DNA of 6,420 nt from an uncultured Prevotellaceae bacterium (GTDB lineage: Bacteria; Bacteroidota; Bacteroidia; Bacteroidales; Bacteroidaceae), in assembly GCA_900313845.1 (NCBI GenBank), contig OMTC01000114.1:1-6420 (forward strand), given 5' to 3'. Below are positions 1-5,490 of this stretch, one piece after another (position 1 is the stretch's first letter; every line of letters starts with the position of its first letter). The notes under the pieces are model-generated. The model worked only from the letters and a program-made list of their open reading frames with translations. It made no database searches and had not been told where the DNA came from. The position numbers and the translations under genes are program-made.

Positions 1-711
1 GATGTCAGGGTCAACGGAGATATTCACTGTTGTGAACTGCCCCACGTAAGGTTTCAAGCCGTAGTCGTTGGTAGCATTCTCGATAGCATCCAGCTCTTTG
101 AGTGCTCGGAAGAGATTCGTGTAAGGCTCGATGATGTGGAGGTGCGTGTTTTGCGATTTTGGAAAGTTGGCATCCAACTCCGAAAGACGCATGTCTGCAA
201 TCTCTCCCCATTCACGGGTGCAAGCTTCGATGTAGCCGTTATATTGCTTGTCGAGAGAATGTTCTTCGATGCATTCGTAGAGTTGGATGGCATACTCCAG
301 TGCTTCGTGGTCACCCGTGGCACGAGCATATTCCGACAATCCATAAATCATGAAACCAATGGCATAGAACTGCTTCTTCGTGTCTTTAGGATTGCCTTTG
401 TAGTCGAGGCTCCAATATGTGCCTCCAAATTCCTCATCGATGAAATGCTCGATGATATAATCCTTGGCACGGGTGGCAGCTTCGAGGTATTCAGGCTTGC
501 GGAGCACACGATAAGCGGCAGAGAACGACCACAAGATGCGTGCATTGAGGATTCCGCCCTTGTCAGCCGTTTTCATCAGTTCTCCTTCACCTGTCATCTG
601 ACCATAGAAACCGCCGTTCTCCTTGTCCTGCATCTTGTCGAGCCAGAAACGGAGAATGTTGTTTTCAAGTACGTCGAGAACCTCGGACTTCAGAATATTG
701 ATTCTGTTCAT
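1..711 (-). CDS. Cellobiose 2-epimerase (AGE superfamily), 3' end missing
   Basis: The reading frame starts at the ATG at 709-711 and stays open to the window edge. It gives the first 237 residues of a family that is usually about 390-420 long. The enzyme epimerises the reducing-end glucose or mannose of β-1,4-disaccharides (EC 5.1.3.11); here it would convert mannobiose to mannosyl-glucose in the cytoplasm. Visible family motifs are GGFYG (33-37), KGGILNARILW (51-61, with R58), GGTYW (96-100), FYAIGFMIYGLSEYA (115-129) and NTHLHIIEPYTNL (188-200). R58, N188 and H192 line up with active-site residues R66, N196 and H200 as I recall them from the Rhodothermus marinus enzyme. The other two catalytic histidines would lie beyond the edge. 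P196 replaces the alanine usual in the LEAYTNL motif. The start lies 2 nt after the symporter stop codon, which suggests translational coupling. There is no signal peptide. The context next to a GH130 phosphorylase makes N-acetylglucosamine epimerase unlikely. Confidence 0.93.
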   Translation of the reverse strand, partial: MNRINILKSEVLDVLENNILRFWLDKMQDKENGGFYGQMTGEGELMKTADKGGILNARILWSFSAAYRVLRKPEYLEAATRAKDYIIEHFIDEEFGGTYWSLDYKGNPKDTKKQFYAIGFMIYGLSEYARATGDHEALEYAIQLYECIEEHSLDKQYNGYIEACTREWGEIADMRLSELDANFPKSQNTHLHIIEPYTNLFRALKELDAIENATNDYGLKPYVGQFTTVNISVDPDI

Positions 712-713
712 TT

Positions 714-2054
714 TTATTTCTTGATTGGGTATTTATAGAGCAACCAAAGCATGATGACAATGATGACAGCAGGGAAGATGGAGAACAGTGCCCAAGTCAT
801 GCCACGAACTGCTTCCATGTTGGTGATGTTGATGACGGTTTGACCTGCATCGTCGGTTCCTGAATAGAAACCGGCAAGACCCAAGAGGAGTGCAACGAGC
901 GAACCAGAAATGGCTGTTCCAAACTTCTGAGCCATCGTTCCTGAAGAGAAAATCAGACCTGTGGAAGAGGTTCCGTTCTTCTCTGTAGCATAGTCAGCCA
1001 CATCGGCATACATGGACCAAAGCAGAGGTGAATAGAGTCCTACACCCACGGAAGTGAGCACTACCAAGGCAACGAGAACCCAAATGTATGAAGGGTCCAT
1101 TGGAACGAAATAGAAAGCAATGCTGAACACCATGCAGATGATGCCTGCCACAGTGAATGCCTTGCGCTTGGAACCTACCCACTGTGTGAATTTAGGGGAG
1201 AGAGCACCGAAAATCATACAGGTCACTTCACCGAAGGTCATGAATACCGTGTAGTTGATAATGAGTCCTGAGACGGTGACATCGCCATGGAGACAGTATT
1301 CCATGAGGTAACCCGCTACAGCATAGCGGAAACCGTTGAAGAAATTGGTACAGATTCCGATGAGTGTGAGGTAAATCCAAGGTTTGTTCTTGAAGAGGTC
1401 GGCAAAAGGCTTGAAGGAGAATTTCTCGGCACGAACGGGTTTCAGACGTTCCTTGGTGAGCAATCCGCAGGCAAGTGTCATGATGGTTGCCAAAGCTCCA
1501 AGTGCAGCACCCAATACGGCATACTGATGAGCGGGAGTGCCACCCACCATCTTTTGCAGATAAGGGAATGAAAGCAAAGTGATGAAGCCCATAGCGTATG
1601 CACCAACCATGCGGAACGAAGAGAACTGGTTCTTCTCATTGTCGTCGTCTGTCATCACACCGAGCAACGAACCGTAAGGCACGTTCACTGCTGTGTAAAC
1701 AGCCATCATCAGCAGATAGAGGGTGTAGGCATAGATGCGTTTGCCAACAGGACCGAAGTCAGGGGTATAGAGCAAGAGCGCAAATATCAAGCCGAGAGGC
1801 AAAGCGCCAAAGATGAGCCAAGGGCGGTAGGTGCCCCAGCGCGATTGAGTGCGGTCGGCAAGACTACCCATGAGTGGGTCGGTGATTACATCGAACATTC
1901 GTGCTACGAGCATCAGTGTTGCTGTATCGGCAACGGTGAGTCCAAACACATTTGTAAAGAAAAGAGGAAAAGCAATTGACATCACTTTCCATGTGATGCC
2001 ACCAGCTGCAGCATCGCCAAGGGCGTAACCGATTTTTTCTTTTAAAGAAGCCAT
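714..2054 (-). CDS. GPH-family (MelB-like) sugar:cation symporter, probable mannobiose importer
   Basis: This 446-residue protein is hydrophobic throughout, with about 12 predicted membrane helices and no signal peptide. Its length is normal for the glycoside-pentoside-hexuronide symporters. The helix II signature FDVITDPLMGSLADRT (54-69) is followed by SRWGTYRPW (71-79). D55 and D59 match the cation-site aspartates of E. coli/Salmonella MelB. YTAVNVPYGSL (120-130) and MTDDDNE (134-140) match the helix IV and loop motifs. N124 stands where MelB has D124; Asn is common in other GPH members. By position it is the inner-membrane importer of the disaccharide made by the mannanase, feeding the epimerase and phosphorylase. 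The equivalent gene sits between the phosphorylase and epimerase genes in the B. fragilis mannan locus. It starts 19 nt after the phosphorylase stop, with no clear Shine-Dalgarno. The family call is firm; mannobiose as substrate is inferred from the neighbours, and the coupling ion (Na+ or H+) cannot be told. Confidence 0.92.
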   Translation of the reverse strand: MASLKEKIGYALGDAAAGGITWKVMSIAFPLFFTNVFGLTVADTATLMLVARMFDVITDPLMGSLADRTQSRWGTYRPWLIFGALPLGLIFALLLYTPDFGPVGKRIYAYTLYLLMMAVYTAVNVPYGSLLGVMTDDDNEKNQFSSFRMVGAYAMGFITLLSFPYLQKMVGGTPAHQYAVLGAALGALATIMTLACGLLTKERLKPVRAEKFSFKPFADLFKNKPWIYLTLIGICTNFFNGFRYAVAGYLMEYCLHGDVTVSGLIINYTVFMTFGEVTCMIFGALSPKFTQWVGSKRKAFTVAGIICMVFSIAFYFVPMDPSYIWVLVALVVLTSVGVGLYSPLLWSMYADVADYATEKNGTSSTGLIFSSGTMAQKFGTAISGSLVALLLGLAGFYSGTDDAGQTVINITNMEAVRGMTWALFSIFPAVIIVIMLWLLYKYPIKK

Positions 2055-2073
2055 TGAATTAGTTTTTGAGGGT

Positions 2074-3246
2074 TTATTTCTTTAGAATTGCAAGATTCTT
2101 TGAGATGAGAGCCTTGAGGGTTTCAACGGATGCACTGGTGGTGAGTCCGTCCTTTGGCGTGTTCATGCAGTAATCAATCAACTTGTCGATGGTGGAAGTG
2201 GCAACGTGCATGCGGGTATCGCTGGATGCATAGTAAATGAACACTTTTCCATCCTCGTCGGCAATCCATCCATTAGCGAAGAGCACGTTCGAAACATCTC
2301 CAATACGCTCCTCACCGACTGGAGCCATGAAATAGCCTGCTGGTTGAGCAATCACGCGGGTAGGGTCATCGAGCGCTGTCATATACATATAAAGAACGTA
2401 ACGCAGTCCGCAAGCGGTGTTTCTGACGCCATGAGCAAGATGGAGCCAACCTTTAGAGGTCTTGAAAGGATGAGGCCCTTCACCATTCTTCACTTCCTTG
2501 ATGGTGTGGTAGAGGCGTTCCTCAATGATGGTTTCTTCTTTTACCTCGGCATGGGTGATGTCGTCAATCAGTGCCCAACCGATGCCACCGCCACTTCCTG
2601 TGTCGATGAATCCGTCCTGTGGACGAGTATAGAGTGCGTATTTGCCATCCACAAATTCTGGATGGAGTACCACGTTGCGCTGTTGACTGCGAGTTTTCAA
2701 ATCGGGCAGACGTTCCCAGTTGACGAGGTCCTTGGTGCGAGCAATACCTGCTGTGGCGGTTGCAGCACTGAGGTCACCGGCAGGAGCTGAGTCGTCGTGA
2801 CGTTCTGCACAGAAAATGCCATAAATCCAACCGTCTTCGTGCTGTGTGATTCGCATGTCGTAGATGTTCGTAGCAGGTACCACATCGTCGGGCATGGTGA
2901 TAGGATAGTCCCAGAAGCGGAAGTTGTCGATACCGTTTTCACTCTCTGCCACTGCAAAGAACGACTTGCGGTCGTTCCCTTCCACGCGAACCACTAACAG
3001 GTATTTGCCATTCAGTTTGATGGCACCCGAATTGAGGACGGCATTCACGCCAATGCGCTCCATCAGATAGGGATTCGACTTTTCATCGAGGTCGTAACGC
3101 CAAAAGACAGGGGCATGTTCAGCGGTCAAGATAGGATACTTATACCTTGTGATGATTCCATTTCCTCCTTCTACTGGCACATTCTTGCGGGAGATGAGTG
3201 CCTCATGCTCTGCGAACAGTTGGTTTACTTTTTCTTGAAAACTCAT
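2074..3246 (-). CDS. 4-O-β-D-mannosyl-D-glucose phosphorylase (GH130 subfamily 1)
   Basis: This 390-residue cytoplasmic enzyme would cleave β-1,4-mannosyl-glucose with inorganic phosphate to α-mannose 1-phosphate and glucose (EC 2.4.1.281). It is about the length of the characterised B. fragilis enzyme. The sequence follows that subfamily from end to end: GNGIITRYKYPILTAEHAPV (29-48), a VVRVEG strand (85-90), TNIYDMRITQHEDGW (126-140), CAERHDDSAPAGDLS (146-160), LYTRPQDGFIDTGSGGGIGW (205-224), EVKNGEGPHP (251-260) and SSDTRMHVAT (341-350). D130 in the YDMR motif corresponds to the general-acid aspartate of the B. fragilis phosphorylase (D131), which acts through the substrate 3'-hydroxyl. There is no signal peptide, as expected for an enzyme that uses cytoplasmic phosphate. 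The presence of an epimerase gene two positions downstream supports mannosyl-glucose, rather than mannobiose or Man-GlcNAc, as its substrate. It starts 83 nt after the mannanase stop. The stop is TAA, 19 nt before the symporter. Confidence 0.96.
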   Translation of the reverse strand: MSFQEKVNQLFAEHEALISRKNVPVEGGNGIITRYKYPILTAEHAPVFWRYDLDEKSNPYLMERIGVNAVLNSGAIKLNGKYLLVVRVEGNDRKSFFAVAESENGIDNFRFWDYPITMPDDVVPATNIYDMRITQHEDGWIYGIFCAERHDDSAPAGDLSAATATAGIARTKDLVNWERLPDLKTRSQQRNVVLHPEFVDGKYALYTRPQDGFIDTGSGGGIGWALIDDITHAEVKEETIIEERLYHTIKEVKNGEGPHPFKTSKGWLHLAHGVRNTACGLRYVLYMYMTALDDPTRVIAQPAGYFMAPVGEERIGDVSNVLFANGWIADEDGKVFIYYASSDTRMHVATSTIDKLIDYCMNTPKDGLTTSASVETLKALISKNLAILKK

Positions 3247-3315
3247 GATTCTTATGTATTTTTATAGTCAAGCGTTTTGTTTGTTACTTGAAACCTTTAC
3301 GTGATAAAAGTGAGA

Positions 3316-3331
3316 GATAAACATGTTTATC
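3316..3331. repeat. Perfect 16-bp palindrome at the end of the mannanase gene
   Basis: GATAAACATGTTTATC reads the same on both strands. On the transcribed strand it overlaps the mannanase TGA stop (3330-3332), which is followed at once by an in-frame TAA inside the palindrome. As RNA it could fold into a 6-bp, mostly A-U stem with a CATG loop. That is weak, and no U-tract follows, so it is not a convincing terminator. The remaining 68 nt or so to the phosphorylase start are AT-rich, with no Bacteroidetes-type -7 box that I can find. The palindrome could be a protein-binding site, an RNA processing or stability element, or chance. Confidence 0.6.
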
Positions 3332-4391
3332 ATTTGACGAAGAGGGCACTGCCTTCTTGGAAGAAAGCCTTGAAATCTTCTTCGCTAAGGCATCCTGGAT
3401 AAGGACCAAAGAAATGTCCGGGCTTGTTGAAGGCGTTGCGCCACACTACCAAATAGGCAATTCGATGGTTTTTCAAGTTAGGGAGCAAGGCTTGTGTCCA
3501 CCAGTCAGCTTCCTTAATGCCTTCAAAACCAGTCTCAGTCAGAGCCGGTATCTTGCCATGAGCCTCTGCCACTTCATTCACGAGTGTGAGTGCTTCATTT
3601 ATCTTTGGTGCAAAACTTTCTCGGTTTTGATAATAGCAATCCACTCCAACGATACTGATGATGTCATCGCCTGGGTATCTTTCCAGATATGCTTCCATGG
3701 TCTTTGCTTCCGTACCAGGAGAGTATGCATAAATCACTTGGTCCACACCTTGCTCTTTGAGTCGGTCGGCAGTCAGTTTCCACAATGCTTTGTATTCGTC
3801 AGCCGTGCAGAGTTTTTGTCCCCACCAGAACCACGAACCCGTGTGCTCATGCCAAGGACGGAAAATGACTTCCACCTTGCTACCGTCTTCGCGCTTAACG
3901 GAATTGAGAAACTCAGCCACTTTGTCGAGCCATCCCACAAACTTCTCGTGCAGGGCAGAGTCGTTCAGAATGGAATTCACCACAGTTGTGTCGCTCACAT
4001 CCCATGAATTGCCATCCGTCTTTGGATTACGAAGGTGCCAACTGAGGGTGATAAAACCACCGCGAGCATCTTGTTTCACGATTTCTTCACGCATACGGTC
4101 GAAGGAAACGGAGTCGAGATTGCGGTCGTTGCCCAATTCTATGCCACCCAAATCGAAAGACATCATGGCTGGCCAACTGCCACATACGCTTTTCACATCG
4201 GAACGGTCTTCATCGCCAAACCAGCCAATGCCATACATCGGTGAGTCGTGATGACCGAAGAGAAAACAACTGTCGGGTACTGCTTGCAGTCTCTCAAGGA
4301 GTGTTTGTTGAGTCATGTCACGGGTTTGTTTTGTTGGCTGACAAGCTACGATTGCCATCAGTGAAAGGATGATACATGCCAGTTTTTTCAT
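3330..4391 (-). CDS. GH26 endo-β-1,4-mannanase, lipoprotein
   Basis: This 353-residue protein starts with a lipoprotein signal, MKKLACIILSLMAIVAC. The lipobox is IVAC and the predicted acylated cysteine is C17. The rest is one GH26 (β/α)8 domain. It hydrolyses the β-1,4-mannan backbone (EC 3.2.1.78). The B. fragilis relative mainly releases mannobiose, and that is the likely product here. FLFGHHDSPMYGIGW (43-57) and FITLSWHLRNP (113-123) are typical of the family. The acid/base is E182 in RPWHEHTGSWFWWG (178-191), and the nucleophile is E286 in ALTETGFEG (283-291). The residues after C17 (QPTKQTRD) lack the acidic stretch that usually sends Bacteroidetes lipoproteins to the cell surface, so a periplasmic location is more likely. 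No carbohydrate-binding module is present. It is the first gene after the promoter at 4411-4419, with a short leader. The next genes (83, 19 and 2 nt gaps) process its product. Confidence 0.96.
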   Translation of the reverse strand: MKKLACIILSLMAIVACQPTKQTRDMTQQTLLERLQAVPDSCFLFGHHDSPMYGIGWFGDEDRSDVKSVCGSWPAMMSFDLGGIELGNDRNLDSVSFDRMREEIVKQDARGGFITLSWHLRNPKTDGNSWDVSDTTVVNSILNDSALHEKFVGWLDKVAEFLNSVKREDGSKVEVIFRPWHEHTGSWFWWGQKLCTADEYKALWKLTADRLKEQGVDQVIYAYSPGTEAKTMEAYLERYPGDDIISIVGVDCYYQNRESFAPKINEALTLVNEVAEAHGKIPALTETGFEGIKEADWWTQALLPNLKNHRIAYLVVWRNAFNKPGHFFGPYPGCLSEEDFKAFFQEGSALFVK

Positions 4392-4410
4392 GATGATTGC
4401 TGATTATGTT

Positions 4411-4419
4411 GCAAAAGTA
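4411..4419 (-). promoter_or_regulatory. Bacteroidetes -7 promoter element of the mannanase operon
   Basis: On the minus strand these bases read TACTTTTGC, an exact match to the Bacteroidetes sigma-factor consensus TAnnTTTGy. The match ends 19 nt before the mannanase ATG, so transcription would start near 4405 with a leader of only about 14 nt. At the expected distance upstream (19-21 bp) there is no TTTG-type -33 box. That position is partly taken by a direct repeat (see 4430-4458), which fits a promoter that depends on an activator. The start site is inferred, not observed. Confidence 0.7.
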
Positions 4420-4429
4420 GGACAAAAAA

Positions 4430-4458
4430 TATCTAATGGATGACTCTTTTTTATCTAA
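4430..4458 (-). promoter_or_regulatory. Candidate operator: two direct TTAGATA repeats, 22 bp apart
   Basis: TTAGATA (minus strand) occurs at 4430-4436 and again at 4452-4458, in the same orientation and 22 bp apart from start to start, about two helical turns. Relative to the inferred start near 4405, the copies lie at about -25 to -31 and -47 to -53, so the near copy occupies the -33 region. Direct repeats spaced by about 21 bp and reaching into the -35 region are the usual layout for AraC-family activators, and an AraC-type gene lies immediately upstream. A related TATTTAGA copy, shared with the far site, occurs at 4501-4508 over the regulator's stop codon. The sequence is AT-rich, so chance is not excluded. 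Confidence 0.45.
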
Positions 4459-4501
4459 ATAGTGCAATTTCAGAAAGTGCCAAGTTATTTTTTATCGTCT
4501 T

Positions 4502-5380
4502 CTAAATAATGATCTTTCTTTTTTGGTAATTATCGCGGAAAACCTTAGGTGTGCATCCTTTCGAACGCTTGAAGAGTCGGTTGAAATTGGAGAGTGTGTT
4601 AAATCCGCAGTCGAAGCAGATTTCAGCAACGGTTTGCGTGGAATCCACCAGTAAGCGTGCCGCATGTCCCAAGCGTTGTTCGATGATGTATTCGCTCAGT
4701 GTTCGTCCTGTTCGTTGGCGGAAGAAGCGGCTGAACGCTACGGAAGTCATGCCTACCATCTTTGCCAAGTCTTTGAGGCGGATTTCCTCGTTGTAGTGGT
4801 CTCTCACGTAATTTTGCACTTTCTGCACACGTCGGCTTTCGCTTTGCGTTTCGATTTTTGCAAACGAAGTGGAGGAGAGCACAACGGAGTCGTTGGCAAG
4901 CGAGAGTTCATAGAGCAGTTCCAAGAGGCTGATGAACGAATGGAAACTTGGTTTTTTGATGGCAAAGTCCGTCAGGCGGGTATAGACCTTCATGATGGTG
5001 CTCATGGAAAATTTGATACCGCACTTCGCATTTTCCAACATGGTTTGGATGGAACCGAACTGATTCTTGTTGAGAAGTGCCTCCGTGAAGAGTTCGCTCG
5101 AAAACTGAATGGTGATTTCGTGAATATCTTCCGAGGTGCAATCACCTTGTTCCCACACGTGCTCCAGTTCGTTGCCCGTAATGAGAACCATGTCGTAGTC
5201 ACCGATAGTTTCCACACTGTCACCCACTGTGCGCCTCACTCCGCTGGCATTCTCTATGAAGTTAAGTTCATATTCCGAATGGCAATGGATGGGGTAGGTG
5301 AACTCCTTTTTATGTCGATCCACCACATAGAAGCAGTCGCGTTCCGATAGTGGAGTTATTTCATGAATTACTTCTGCCAT
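4502..5380 (-). CDS. AraC-family transcriptional regulator with cupin-like sensor domain
   Basis: This 292-residue soluble protein has two parts. Residues about 15-95 form a cupin-like ligand-binding domain, seen in FTYPIHCHSEYELNFIE (27-43) and GDYDMVLITGNELEHVW (60-76). Residues about 185-285 form the AraC DNA-binding domain. Its first helix-turn-helix is RLKDLAKMVGMTSVAFSRFF (201-220). The second contains VAEICFDCGFNTLSNFNRLF (251-270) and is followed by KRSKGCTPKVFRDNY (271-285), the family signature. There is no membrane segment or sensor kinase, so it should sense a cytoplasmic sugar rather than act as a hybrid two-component system or SusR-type regulator. Its position between the α-galactosidase and the mannanase, directly before the mannanase promoter, makes it the likely activator of this locus; the ligand (mannobiose, mannosyl-glucose or galactose) is unknown. 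No TTTG-containing -7 box is seen upstream, so it may be co-transcribed with the α-galactosidase gene. The stop is TAG and no terminator follows. Confidence 0.93.
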   Translation of the reverse strand: MAEVIHEITPLSERDCFYVVDRHKKEFTYPIHCHSEYELNFIENASGVRRTVGDSVETIGDYDMVLITGNELEHVWEQGDCTSEDIHEITIQFSSELFTEALLNKNQFGSIQTMLENAKCGIKFSMSTIMKVYTRLTDFAIKKPSFHSFISLLELLYELSLANDSVVLSSTSFAKIETQSESRRVQKVQNYVRDHYNEEIRLKDLAKMVGMTSVAFSRFFRQRTGRTLSEYIIEQRLGHAARLLVDSTQTVAEICFDCGFNTLSNFNRLFKRSKGCTPKVFRDNYQKRKIII

Positions 5381-5392
5381 AGCTTATTGAGA

Positions 5393-5420
5393 GAATTAAG
5401 AATTAAGAATGAAGAATGTA
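5393..5420. repeat. Heptamer repeat array, left arm (GAATTAA/GAATGAA)
   Basis: Four contiguous 7-bp units are seen on the plus strand: GAATTAA, GAATTAA, GAATGAA, GAATGTA. The array lies 12 bp upstream of the regulator's start codon, so it would sit in its mRNA leader. Within it, 5405-5418 is the exact reverse complement of 5455-5468 in the right arm. Confidence 0.8.
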
Positions 5421-5454
5421 TTTTAGTTTCACCTCTTGTCTTTTGAGTAACTAT

Positions 5455-5489
5455 CATTCTTCATTCTTCATTCTACATTCTTCATTAAT
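5455..5489. repeat. Heptamer repeat array, right arm (CATTCTT)
   Basis: Five contiguous 7-bp units are seen on the plus strand: CATTCTT, CATTCTT, CATTCTA, CATTCTT, CATTAAT. The array begins next to the α-galactosidase stop codon and faces the left array across a 34-bp spacer (5421-5454). The arms can pair over a perfect 14-bp stem (5405-5418 with 5455-5468, 36-nt loop), and the repeat units allow other registers. The stem is A/T-rich with no U-tract, so it is not a clear intrinsic terminator. Short tandem arrays of this kind between genes are, to my knowledge, common in Bacteroidales. Confidence 0.8.
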
Positions 5490-5490
5490 T

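Noticed and set aside
136..738. A 200-codon plus-strand open frame opposite the epimerase gene.
   Set aside because: It is antisense to a frame with clear epimerase motifs, resembles no family I recognise, and overlaps the symporter stop. It is a shadow of codon bias.
2206..2790. A 194-codon plus-strand open frame opposite the phosphorylase gene.
   Set aside because: It is antisense to a full-length, highly typical GH130 protein; its translation looks like a shadow.
3247..3329. A separate promoter or intrinsic terminator between the mannanase and phosphorylase genes.
   Set aside because: I find no TAnnTTTG box on the minus strand and no G/C-rich hairpin with a U-tract. A TTGAC string is present but has no -10 partner at the right spacing.
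3357..4007. A 216-codon plus-strand open frame opposite the mannanase gene.
   Set aside because: It is antisense to conserved GH26 catalytic motifs and has no recognisable domain.
4392..4501. An intrinsic terminator after the regulator gene.
   Set aside because: No stable inverted repeat followed by a T-run on the minus strand; transcription from the regulator may continue into the mannanase operon.
4664..5350. A 228-codon plus-strand open frame opposite the AraC-type gene.
   Set aside because: The minus-strand frame has full AraC-family motifs; the plus-strand translation shows no recognisable domain and no promoter or start context.
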